Below are positions 1-7,326 of a stretch of DNA of 24,855 nt, piece by piece. Under the pieces are notes generated by a model. The model searched no databases, had not been told where the DNA came from, and was given only the letters and a program-made list of their open reading frames with translations. Position 1 is the first letter of the stretch. Each line of letters opens with the position of its first letter. The position numbers and the translations under genes are program-made. Origin of the DNA: an uncultured Collinsella sp. (GTDB taxonomy: Bacteria > Actinomycetota > Coriobacteriia > Coriobacteriales > Coriobacteriaceae); the NCBI GenBank assembly GCA_900543275.1, contig UQQL01000027.1:1-24855 (forward strand), written 5' to 3'.

Positions 1-659
1 GCTTTGATATCGCCGTCGTCTATGCCGGCAGCGTCGATGCGGCGCGCAAGACGTGCGAAGCCTGTGAGGCGGTTGGCGCCACGGCACGCGCATATCAATG
101 CGACGTGGCCGATCCCGCTGCTGTCAACGCGTGCGTGGAAGCGGTCCTCAACGACTTTGGTTCCATTTGGGCGCTCGTCAACAACGCCGGCATCACCCGC
201 GATGGCCTGCTCATGCGCATGGGCGATGACGCATTCGATCGCGTGCTCGATGTCAATCTCAAGGGAACATTCAATATGACGCGCGCGCTCACCAAGACCT
301 TTATGCGCCAGCGCGGCGGTTGCGTCGTCAACATGAGCTCGGTCGTGGGCCTGATGGGCAATGCCGGGCAAGCCAACTACGCTGCTTCCAAGGCGGGCGT
401 GATAGGGCTTACCAAGGCGGTGGCGCGCGAGCTTGCGCCTCGTGGCGTACGAGCGAACGCGGTCGCTCCCGGGTTTGTCGAGACAGATATGACGGCAAAG
501 CTCTCGGAGAAGGTGCGTACGGCAACCGAGGAACAAATTCCCCTTAAGCGCATGGCACGTCCCGAGGAAGTGGCCGGCGTGGTGCGCTTTTTAGCGAGCG
601 ATGCGGCTGCTTACATTACGGGCGAGGTCGTGCGCGTCGACGGCGGAATGGCGATGTAG
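1..659 (+). CDS. fabG: 3-oxoacyl-[acyl-carrier-protein] reductase FabG, 5' truncated by the window edge
   Basis: NADPH-dependent short-chain dehydrogenase that reduces 3-oxoacyl-ACP in each fatty-acid elongation cycle in the cytoplasm. The frame is open from base 3, so the start codon and the N-terminal TGxxxGIG nucleotide-binding loop lie outside the window. What remains holds the NNAG motif (VNNAGITRDGLL), the catalytic serine region NMSSVVG, the YxxxK pair in ANYAASKAG, and the family ending GEVVRVDGGMAM. About 30 residues are missing compared with a usual length near 245. It is followed by fabF after 39 bases and sits at the head of the visible fatty-acid operon. FabG rather than another SDR is supported by the fab/acc neighbours and the terminal motif. 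Confidence 0.93.
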   Translation, partial: FDIAVVYAGSVDAARKTCEACEAVGATARAYQCDVADPAAVNACVEAVLNDFGSIWALVNNAGITRDGLLMRMGDDAFDRVLDVNLKGTFNMTRALTKTFMRQRGGCVVNMSSVVGLMGNAGQANYAASKAGVIGLTKAVARELAPRGVRANAVAPGFVETDMTAKLSEKVRTATEEQIPLKRMARPEEVAGVVRFLASDAAAYITGEVVRVDGGMAM

Positions 660-698
660 AAACCAGGGCCGAAGAACGGCTTGGATGAGGAGACCATG

Positions 699-1946
699 AT
701 GGAACAGAGAGTTGCAATCACCGGCATCGGTGCCGTATCGCCGCTCGGCAACACCGCGCTTGCCACCTGGGCGGCCATGTGCGCCGGGACCTGTGGCATC
801 GGCCCGATCACGCACTTTGATACCGATGCGTTTACCGTCAAGGTGGCGGCCGAAGTCAAGGGCTTTGACGGCAACGAGTACTTTGGCAAGCGCGACGCCA
901 AGCATCTGGACCCCTGCGTTCAGTTTGCGCTGGTGGCTTCGGACGAGGCAATGCACGATGCGGGCTTTGATGCCGAAGGCGCCATCGATCGCGAGCGCCT
1001 GGGCGTTTACGTGGGGTCGGGCGTGGGCGGCATGCAGACGCTCGTCGACAACGTCCATACGATTGCCGACCGTGGGCCCCGCCGCGCATCGCCTTACATG
1101 ATCGCGATGATGATCCCCAACATGGCATCGGGCAATATCGCAATCCGTCACAAGGCAAAGGGACCGACCCTGCCAGTCGTGACTGCGTGCGCGACCTCGG
1201 CCCATGCGGTGGGCGAGGCGTTCCGTGCTATCAAGCACGGCTATGCCGACGCGATCCTCGCGGGCGGTGCCGAGGCGGCCATTATCCCCGATGCTGTTGC
1301 AGGCTTTACGTCCTGCCGCGCATTGACCACCAACCCCGATCCCGCGACGGCCTGCCGCCCGTTCGACGCAGACCGCGATGGCTTTGTGATGGGTGAGGGC
1401 GCCTGCGTGCTGGTACTCGAGAGCATGGAGCATGCGCAGGCGCGCGGTGCGCATATTTATGCCGAGGTCGTGGGCTACGGCAACACCGATGATGCCTATC
1501 ACATTACGAGCCCCGACCCCGATGCCGCCGGCATTGCCCGCGCGATATCGCTGGCGGTGGCCGAGGGCGACGTCAAGCCTTCCGAGGGCCTCTACATCAA
1601 TGCCCACGGCACCTCGACCAAGCTTAATGATTCGTCCGAGACGGCGGGCATTAAGCGAGCGCTCGGCGAGGACGCGGCGCGCGCCGCACATGTCTCGTCG
1701 ACCAAGTCGATGACGGGGCACATGATCGGTGCTACGGGCGCCATCGAGGTCATGGCCTGCGCCATGGCACTCGAGCAGGGCGTGGTGCCGCCGACCATTA
1801 ACTACCACACGCCCGATTCCGCCTGCGATCTTGATTACACGCCCAATCGCGCGGTTCGCGCCGACCTTACCTGGGCGCTTTCGACCAACCTGGGCTTTGG
1901 CGGGCACAACGCCGCCATCGCGCTGCGTAGATATACGAGGAGCTAG
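699..1946 (+). CDS. fabF: 3-oxoacyl-[acyl-carrier-protein] synthase II (FabF)
   Basis: Condensing enzyme that joins malonyl-ACP to a growing acyl-ACP. Counted from the ATG at 699 the protein has 415 residues. The triad is Cys164 in VVTACATSAHAVG, His303 in NAHGTSTKLND and His341 in KSMTGHMIGATG, close to the E. coli FabF numbering. The C-terminal NLGFGGHNA motif is also present. Two adjacent ATGs occur at 696 and 699. The GAGGAG ribosome site at 687-692 gives better spacing for 699. An in-frame TTG at 681 is less likely. The gene lies between fabG and accB, with only 3 bases before accB. Because fabH is not in the window, chain initiation must be encoded elsewhere. Confidence 0.95.
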   Translation: MEQRVAITGIGAVSPLGNTALATWAAMCAGTCGIGPITHFDTDAFTVKVAAEVKGFDGNEYFGKRDAKHLDPCVQFALVASDEAMHDAGFDAEGAIDRERLGVYVGSGVGGMQTLVDNVHTIADRGPRRASPYMIAMMIPNMASGNIAIRHKAKGPTLPVVTACATSAHAVGEAFRAIKHGYADAILAGGAEAAIIPDAVAGFTSCRALTTNPDPATACRPFDADRDGFVMGEGACVLVLESMEHAQARGAHIYAEVVGYGNTDDAYHITSPDPDAAGIARAISLAVAEGDVKPSEGLYINAHGTSTKLNDSSETAGIKRALGEDAARAAHVSSTKSMTGHMIGATGAIEVMACAMALEQGVVPPTINYHTPDSACDLDYTPNRAVRADLTWALSTNLGFGGHNAAIALRRYTRS

Positions 1947-1949
1947 AGC

Positions 1950-2423
1950 ATGGATTCCAAAAGACTTGCCGAGATAGCCGATGTTATGGAGGACCGCGGC
2001 CTCACGCGCGTACGCGTTGAGGAGCCCGATGGCACCGCGGTCGAACTCGAGCGCGCGAGTGTGGCGCAGCCGGTTGCCGTGCCCATGCCTATGCCGAGCG
2101 CCATGGCCGCTCAAGTTGCAGCTCCCACAGTCGCGCCTGCCGCACCGGAACCCGCCACGCAGACACCTGCCGCCGCGCCGGAGCCCAAGGGCACCGAGGT
2201 GACTGCTCCCATGGTGGGCGTCTTCTATGCTGCCCCTGCGCCGGGCGACGAGCCATTTGTGCGCGTGGGCTCCAAGGTCAAGGCCGGCGAGACCCTCTGC
2301 ATCATCGAGGCCATGAAGGTTCTCAACGAGGTGACGGCCGAGGCAGACGGTGAGGTGCTCGAGATCTGCGTGGCCGACGGCGACCTCGTGGAGTTTGGCA
2401 GCTGCCTCATGAGGATCGGATAG
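1950..2423 (+). CDS. accB: Biotin carboxyl carrier protein of acetyl-CoA carboxylase (AccB)
   Basis: Carries the biotin that shuttles carboxylate between biotin carboxylase (AccC) and the carboxyltransferase (AccDA). The protein has 157 residues in three parts: an N-terminal helical segment (about 1-38), a flexible Ala/Pro-rich linker (about 39-80) and a C-terminal biotinyl domain (about 83-157). The biotin-accepting lysine is Lys123 in the motif EAMKVLNEV. A GAGGAG-like ribosome site precedes the ATG within the end of fabF. The stop codon runs straight into the fabZ leader, and fabZ, accC and accDA follow, so the carboxylase subunits are probably made together. Confidence 0.95.
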   Translation: MDSKRLAEIADVMEDRGLTRVRVEEPDGTAVELERASVAQPVAVPMPMPSAMAAQVAAPTVAPAAPEPATQTPAAAPEPKGTEVTAPMVGVFYAAPAPGDEPFVRVGSKVKAGETLCIIEAMKVLNEVTAEADGEVLEICVADGDLVEFGSCLMRIG

Positions 2424-2432
2424 GTGATATCC

Positions 2433-2855
2433 ATGAACAAAGAAGAGCTCAAGAAGCTGTTACCGCATCGCGAGCCGATGCTTTTGCTCGACGAAGCCGA
2501 GCTGGTGGGCGACGAGGCCCACGGCAAGATCACGATTACAGGCGACGAGTACTTTTTGCAGGGACATTTTCCGGGAAACCCGGTCGTTCCCGGCGTGATT
2601 CAGTGCGAGATGCTCGCCCAGAACTGCTGCGTGCTGCTGATGGGCGATGAGGAGGCGCGCGGCGCGACGCCGTTCTACACGAGTCTGGACAAGGTGCGCT
2701 TTAAGCGTCCGGTGCGCCCGGGCGACACGGTGGATCTAGTGTGCTCCATCACGCGTGCGCGCGGGCCGTTCCGCTTTGCGACGGGTACTGCGAGCGTCAA
2801 CGGTGAGGTTTGCTGCCGCGCCGATATGTCTTTTGCACTCATGCACGAAAGTTAA
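2433..2855 (+). CDS. fabZ: 3-hydroxyacyl-[acyl-carrier-protein] dehydratase FabZ
   Basis: Hotdog-fold dehydratase that converts 3-hydroxyacyl-ACP to trans-2-enoyl-ACP. The protein has 140 residues. It begins with LLPHREPMLLLD and contains the active-site segment GHFPGNPVVPGVIQCEM, with catalytic His45 and Glu59. The ATG at 2433 was chosen because AGGTGA at 2422-2427 is a good ribosome site for it; a GTG at 2424 is also in frame. It sits between accB and accC, an arrangement common in bacterial fab/acc clusters. FabA is less likely because the sequence follows the FabZ HFPGNPxxPG pattern and there is no FabB partner here. Confidence 0.94.
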   Translation: MNKEELKKLLPHREPMLLLDEAELVGDEAHGKITITGDEYFLQGHFPGNPVVPGVIQCEMLAQNCCVLLMGDEEARGATPFYTSLDKVRFKRPVRPGDTVDLVCSITRARGPFRFATGTASVNGEVCCRADMSFALMHES

Positions 2856-2865
2856 GGAAGGCTCC

Positions 2866-4209
2866 ATGTTCGACAAAGTGCTCATCGCCAACCGCGGCGA
2901 AGTCGCGGTCCGTGTTATCCGCGCGTGCCGCGATATGGGCATCAAGACCGTCGCCGTTTATTCCACGGCCGATGCGGACGCGCTACACGTGCAGCTTGCC
3001 GACGAGGCGTATTGCATCGGCGGCCCGCGTCTTGCCGAGAGCTACCTCAACGACGATGCCGTGCTCACCTGTGCCGTAAAGTCGGGAGCTAAGGCAATTC
3101 ATCCCGGCTATGGCTTCTTTTCCGAGAAGGCGAGCTTCGTGCGCGACTGCGACAAGTTCGGTCTGGCGTTTGTCGGTCCTTCGGCCGAGGTGATCGACAG
3201 CATGGGCGACAAGGACGCCGCACGCCGAACGGCCGCTGCTGCGGGCGTGCCCATCGTGCCGGGCTGCGATTTGCTCAAAAGCCCCGAGGAAGCAACGGCC
3301 GAGGCCGAGCGCATCGGCTGCCCCGTGCTTATTAAGGCGCGCGCGGGCGGCGGCGGTCGCGGTATTCGCAAGGTCGAGCGCGTGGAAGATGCGGCAAAGG
3401 CGTTCATCGAGGCGCGTGCCGAGGGTGAGGCCGTTTTTGGCGACGGCGAGTGCTACATGGAGAAGTTCGTTGCGCCGGCGCATCACGTTGAGGTACAGAT
3501 TATGGCCGATAAGCAGGGCCATGTGTTTTCGCTCGGCGAGCGCGAGTGCTCGGTGCAGCGCCGCAACCAAAAGCTGATCGAGGAGAGCCCCGCGCCGTGC
3601 CTCGACGGACGTGACGATATTCGCGCGCGCATGCACAAGGCCGCGCGCGACCTGGCTCGTGCCGTCGGTTACGAAGGAGCCGGTACCATCGAGTTCCTGT
3701 ATTCGGATGACGGCAATTTCTACTTTATGGAAATGAACACGCGCTTGCAGGTGGAGCATCCGGTTACGGAGTTTGTGACCGATACCGACTTGGTCAAGTG
3801 GCAGCTGCGCGTGGCGGCCGGCCAGCCTCTGCCCTTTGAGCGGGAGGACATGCCGGTTCGCAACCACGCCATGGAGTGCCGCATCAATGCCGAAACGCCG
3901 GACTTTCTGCCGTCATGTGGAACGGTTACCGCGTTGCGTGTGCCGGGTGGTCCGCGCGTGCGCTGGGATTCCGCCATGTTTACCGGAGCGAAAGTTCCGC
4001 CGTACTACGACTCCATGCTCGGCAAGCTCATCGTGTGCGCGCCCACGCGTGACGGTGCCATTCGCAAGATGCGCTCGGCCCTGGGCGAGCTCGTGATTGA
4101 GGGCGTGAGCGAAAATAGCGAGCTTCAGCTCGACGTGCTGGCAAACGACGAGTTTTTGTCGGGCATGTATCACACCGATCTGATGGGGCATCTCTATGCT
4201 GATGAATAG
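2866..4209 (+). CDS. accC: Acetyl-CoA carboxylase biotin carboxylase subunit (AccC)
   Basis: ATP-grasp enzyme that carboxylates biotin on AccB using bicarbonate and ATP. The protein has 447 residues, the normal length for a stand-alone AccC. The N-terminus MFDKVLIANRGEVAVRVIRA is diagnostic. The glycine-rich ATP lid ARAGGGGRGIRKV and the ATP-grasp/biotin site EMNTRLQVEHPVTE are intact. The frame extends upstream into fabZ, but the ATG at 2866 with AAGGAAGG before it is the obvious start. The last 14 bases overlap the next gene (accDA), which suggests translational coupling. The subunits are separate here, unlike the fused acyl-CoA carboxylase alpha subunits of mycobacteria and streptomycetes. 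Confidence 0.95.
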   Translation: MFDKVLIANRGEVAVRVIRACRDMGIKTVAVYSTADADALHVQLADEAYCIGGPRLAESYLNDDAVLTCAVKSGAKAIHPGYGFFSEKASFVRDCDKFGLAFVGPSAEVIDSMGDKDAARRTAAAAGVPIVPGCDLLKSPEEATAEAERIGCPVLIKARAGGGGRGIRKVERVEDAAKAFIEARAEGEAVFGDGECYMEKFVAPAHHVEVQIMADKQGHVFSLGERECSVQRRNQKLIEESPAPCLDGRDDIRARMHKAARDLARAVGYEGAGTIEFLYSDDGNFYFMEMNTRLQVEHPVTEFVTDTDLVKWQLRVAAGQPLPFEREDMPVRNHAMECRINAETPDFLPSCGTVTALRVPGGPRVRWDSAMFTGAKVPPYYDSMLGKLIVCAPTRDGAIRKMRSALGELVIEGVSENSELQLDVLANDEFLSGMYHTDLMGHLYADE

Positions 4210-5920
4210 AAAAGCGAAGACGGTCAATGTCCTTGAGGGGCCGATAACCGAGTCGTGCGCCGAGTTCCCCGCGCGCCACGTGTTTGTCAAATGCCCGGAG
4301 TGCCGCCGTGTGATCGATGAGGCGCGCCTGCACGACAACCTCGAGGTCTGCCCTCGTTGCGGCAAACACTTTCGCGTGAGCGGTCGCGCGCGCATGCGCA
4401 TGACGGTCGACGCGGGTACCTTTGAGGAATGGGATGCCAATCTGGCGTCGAAGGACTTCCTCTCGTTTCCCGGTTATGCCGACAAGCTTAAGAGCGTGAG
4501 CGAGCGTTCGGGCGAGCGCGATGCCGTTGTGTGCGGCAGGGGCAAAATCTGCGGCTGCGATACCGCGCTCTTCTTTATGGATGCCAACTTTATGATGGGC
4601 TCAATGGGCTCCGTGGTGGGCGAGAAGATCTGTCGTGTCTTTGAGCGCGCGGCCGAGTTGGGGCTGCCGGTCGTTGGCTTTACCGTATCGGGCGGCGCCC
4701 GCATGCAGGAGGGCGTGACCTCGCTCATGCAGATGGCCAAGATTTCTGCGGCGGTTAGGCGCCACAGCGAGGCGGGCGGCCTGTATATCACGGTGCTCAC
4801 CGATCCCACGACCGGAGGTGTAACCGCGAGCTTTGCCATGGAGGGCGACATTATCCTGGCCGAGCCCGATGCCCTGACGGCATTTGCCGGCCCGCGCGTG
4901 ATCGAGCAGAACATGCACAAGCGTCTGCCCAAGGGATTCCAGCGTTCCGAGTTTTTGCTGGAGCACGGCTTTTGCGATGCCGTTGTTCCGCGTGGTGAGA
5001 TTGCGCTCACGGTAGGCGAGCTGCTGGCGCTGCACGAAGGGCACGCGCCCGGCCTGGGGGCACCGCATGAGATCGTGCATACGGGTCGTCGCGACAAAAA
5101 GCTGGGACACTTGTTTAAGCGCTCGGCCGCACCAAAAAGCGCGCTCGAAATCGTCAAACAGACTCGTTCGGCGAACCGCGCCACGGCAGGCGAGATGATC
5201 TCGTTGGGTCTCGACGGATTCGTAGAGCTGCACGGCGACCGCTACTTTGGCGACGATGCTGCCGTGGTGGGCGGCATCGGCTGGAAAGACGGGCGACCCG
5301 TGACGGTTATCGCCATCGAGCGCGGTACCACGACCAAAGAGCGCATGCGTCGCAACTTTGGTATGGCACATCCCGAGGGCTACCGCAAGGCACGTCGCCT
5401 GATGCACCAAGCCGAGAAATTTGGTCGGCCGGTTCTGTGCCTGGTTGATACTTCGGGCGCGTTTTGCGGCATCGGTGCCGAGGAGCGCGGCCAGGGCGAG
5501 GCGATTGCCCAGAATCTCATGGAGATGAGCGGCCTTAAGACGCCGATTGTCTCGGTGGTGACAGGCGAGGGCGGCTCTGGTGGCGCGCTGGCGCTGTCCG
5601 TGGCCGACCGCATCCTGATGCTCTCGAGCTCGGCCTATTCGGTCGTGAGCCCCGAGGCCTGTGCGTCGATCCTGTGGAAGGATACCGAGCGCGCGAATGA
5701 GGCCGCTGAGGCGCTTAAGCTCACGGCCCCCGATCTGTTGGCGCTCGGCATCATCGACGGCATTGTTGACGATAGGGGCCTGTCGCATGAGGAGATCGCC
5801 GGTGTCGTCATGTCCTCGGCATTTGATGCCTTCGATACGCTTGGGCAGCTCGACGACGCGACCCTCACAAACCTCCGCTACGAAAAGTACCGCGCAATCG
5901 GTCAGTACCGCACGATGTGA
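4196..5920 (+). CDS. accDA: Fused acetyl-CoA carboxylase carboxyltransferase, beta (AccD) plus alpha (AccA)
   Basis: Transfers carboxylate from biotin to acetyl-CoA to give malonyl-CoA. One uninterrupted frame of 574 residues covers both subunits that are usually separate proteins. The AccD part (about 1-285) starts with a four-cysteine zinc ribbon (Cys33, Cys36, Cys52, Cys55) and contains VSGGARMQEG and TDPTTGGVTASFA. The AccA part (about 300-574) starts near LFKRSAAPKSALEIV and contains LHGDRYFGDDAAVVGG, NFGMAHPEGYRKA, VDTSGAFCGIGAEERGQGEA and GEGGSGGALALSVADR. The usual N-terminal helical region of AccA looks shortened at the junction. The start is ATG 4196 or 4202, both inside the end of accC. 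Both catalytic halves look complete. Confidence 0.92.
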   Translation: MLMNRKAKTVNVLEGPITESCAEFPARHVFVKCPECRRVIDEARLHDNLEVCPRCGKHFRVSGRARMRMTVDAGTFEEWDANLASKDFLSFPGYADKLKSVSERSGERDAVVCGRGKICGCDTALFFMDANFMMGSMGSVVGEKICRVFERAAELGLPVVGFTVSGGARMQEGVTSLMQMAKISAAVRRHSEAGGLYITVLTDPTTGGVTASFAMEGDIILAEPDALTAFAGPRVIEQNMHKRLPKGFQRSEFLLEHGFCDAVVPRGEIALTVGELLALHEGHAPGLGAPHEIVHTGRRDKKLGHLFKRSAAPKSALEIVKQTRSANRATAGEMISLGLDGFVELHGDRYFGDDAAVVGGIGWKDGRPVTVIAIERGTTTKERMRRNFGMAHPEGYRKARRLMHQAEKFGRPVLCLVDTSGAFCGIGAEERGQGEAIAQNLMEMSGLKTPIVSVVTGEGGSGGALALSVADRILMLSSSAYSVVSPEACASILWKDTERANEAAEALKLTAPDLLALGIIDGIVDDRGLSHEEIAGVVMSSAFDAFDTLGQLDDATLTNLRYEKYRAIGQYRTM

Positions 5921-5944
5921 CAAAGGGACAGTCCGCATGTCACA
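5916..5944. repeat. Palindromic GGGAC-type intergenic repeat, copy 1
   Basis: TGTGAC at 5916-5921 and GTCACA at 5939-5944 form an inverted repeat around AAAGGGACAGTCC. It begins within the accDA stop region and overlaps a possible upstream start of the next gene. A similar, more degenerate sequence occurs at 7179-7218, so the EIIC gene is bracketed by two copies. It resembles a dispersed intergenic palindrome, but the function is unknown. Confidence 0.45.
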
Positions 5945-5960
5945 TTGGGAAAGGCGTTCC

Positions 5961-7175
5961 ATGTCACAAGTTTCTAACACCTCGTTTACAACGACGGTTT
6001 CATCAAACGCCATGGCCGTGGTGGACTATCTGTCCAAAAGCATGATGTCGGCGTTGCCGTTTATTGTCTGCGCGGCGCTGTTCCGCACCGTTGCCGTCAT
6101 TATGGGCGAAGGCATGCTTGGTCTATGGCCTGCCGATTCCGAAATCTATCGCCTGTTTTACAGCTGGCTGTATAACGCTGGCTATTACTTTTTGCCCATC
6201 TATCTTGGTTGGGCCGCTGCCCGCCAGCTCGGTTGCTCGGAGCAGCTGGGCATGATGCTGGGCGGCGTATTGATTGTGCCCGATCTGCTTAAGCTCGTTG
6301 ATGCCGCATCGACGACGGGGGCATCGATGACTTTCGTGTATGGTCTACTTCCCGCGCCGGTCAACGATTACACGACGACTGTTATTCCGGTTCTCATCTC
6401 GGTGCCCGTGCTATGGCGAGTGGAGTGTTTCTTCCAGCGCGTTATCCCTAAGGCCGTGGCGTTTTCGTTTGTTCCGTTTGCAACCATGCTCGTCATGGTT
6501 CCGGTCTCGCTGTGTATTACGGCGCCGGCGGGCAGCTATCTGGGCATGCTGTTGGGACAGCTTATGTTTATGCTTGGCAATTCCGGTGGCATCGTGTCGC
6601 TGCTCACGCTTATGGGACTTGCCGCGGGTTGGGAGTTTCTTAAGATCGCGGGTGTCAGCAACGTTGTCCTATCGCTCGCCTATGCGCAGTTTATGAGTGT
6701 GGGAACGGATTCGTGCATTCTGATCGCTGCGACGATGGCGACGTTCGCCGTTTGGGGCATGCCCTTTGGCGCGTCGCTCCGCGTTGTGGATAAGGACGAG
6801 AAGGCGCTCATGCTGGGCTATTCGATCTCGGGCGTGCTTGGCGGCGTAAGCGAGCCGGCGCTGTACGGCTGCGGCTTTAAATATGGCAGGTGTCTGACAT
6901 GCATGGCCATTGGCGGCGCCGTCGGAGGCCTTGTTGCGGCCGTGGGCCACGTTACGGCCTATACCATCGGCATGACGAATGTCCTTATGGTCATTGGCTT
7001 TGCCACGGGCGGCATCTCGAATCTGCTGTGGTGCTGCGCTGCCGGCGGCGCAGCATTTGCGGTGTCTGCGGCGCTGAGCTACTGCTTTGGCGTGGCGCCG
7101 GCGAAGGGGCAGGCGGCAGAAGACGGAGCCGATTCACCCGAAACCTCGAAGAGCGTGGCCGAAGTAAGCGCGTAA
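5961..7175 (+). CDS. Stand-alone PTS EIIC permease, glucose/glucoside superfamily
   Basis: Integral membrane protein of 404 residues with about ten hydrophobic segments. It matches the EIIC domain of glucose/glucoside-type PTS permeases, with the family motif GVSEPALYG (the GxxEPxxYG loop that contacts sugar). No EIIB cysteine domain or EIIA histidine domain is fused or adjacent, so it would need phosphotransfer partners encoded elsewhere, or it may work without phosphorylation. The C-terminal 25 residues are hydrophilic and acidic. The ATG at 5961 has GAAAGG upstream; an alternative ATG at 5937 would add 8 residues but lies inside a palindrome. It is followed by a terminator-like hairpin. 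The substrate cannot be read from sequence. Confidence 0.8.
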   Translation: MSQVSNTSFTTTVSSNAMAVVDYLSKSMMSALPFIVCAALFRTVAVIMGEGMLGLWPADSEIYRLFYSWLYNAGYYFLPIYLGWAAARQLGCSEQLGMMLGGVLIVPDLLKLVDAASTTGASMTFVYGLLPAPVNDYTTTVIPVLISVPVLWRVECFFQRVIPKAVAFSFVPFATMLVMVPVSLCITAPAGSYLGMLLGQLMFMLGNSGGIVSLLTLMGLAAGWEFLKIAGVSNVVLSLAYAQFMSVGTDSCILIAATMATFAVWGMPFGASLRVVDKDEKALMLGYSISGVLGGVSEPALYGCGFKYGRCLTCMAIGGAVGGLVAAVGHVTAYTIGMTNVLMVIGFATGGISNLLWCCAAGGAAFAVSAALSYCFGVAPAKGQAAEDGADSPETSKSVAEVSA

Positions 7176-7178
7176 ACC

Positions 7179-7218
7179 TGTGCGACACAAGGACGATTCC
7201 TTTGCCACATTCCAAGGC
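7179..7218. repeat. Degenerate GGGAC-type intergenic repeat, copy 2
   Basis: Starts three bases after the EIIC stop codon. It shares the outer pattern GAC-A...GGAC...CCACATT with copy 1; by eye 19 of 28 core positions agree. Its 3' end overlaps the terminator hairpin. This may be an eroded copy of a dispersed palindrome. Confidence 0.3.
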
Positions 7219-7246
7219 TGTGGTCCGTGTGGGCTGCGGCCTTTTT
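7214..7246 (+). terminator. Probable intrinsic terminator after the EIIC gene
   Basis: AAGGCTGTGG (7214-7223) can pair with CTGCGGCCTT (7234-7243) through ten pairs including G-U wobbles, with a ten-base loop and a T-run at 7242-7246. It lies 38 bases after the EIIC stop codon and just before a candidate promoter for the next gene. Confidence 0.6.
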
Positions 7247-7273
7247 GTATCTGTGGGGCAAAGTGGCTACACT
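7245..7273 (+). promoter_or_regulatory. Candidate sigma-70 promoter for the cation efflux gene
   Basis: TTGTAT (7245-7250) and TACACT (7268-7273) are separated by 17 bases and lie about 50 bases upstream of the start at 7327. A second TACAAT overlaps at 7273-7278. The placement after a terminator and before a gene supports a promoter, but the match is moderate. Confidence 0.4.
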
Positions 7274-7326
7274 ACAATCCGTTTGAGCAATAGATATATA
7301 GGTAGTACCGTGGGGGGCAGGTAAAG

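Noticed and set aside
591..2114. 507-codon open frame on the minus strand opposite fabF/accB
   Set aside because: It is antisense to clear fabF and accB genes. The product is rich in Arg, His and Gly with no recognisable domain, as expected for a shadow frame in GC-rich DNA.
4601..6013. 470-codon open frame on the minus strand opposite accDA
   Set aside because: Antisense to a complete conserved enzyme, with no family motif and no ribosome site.
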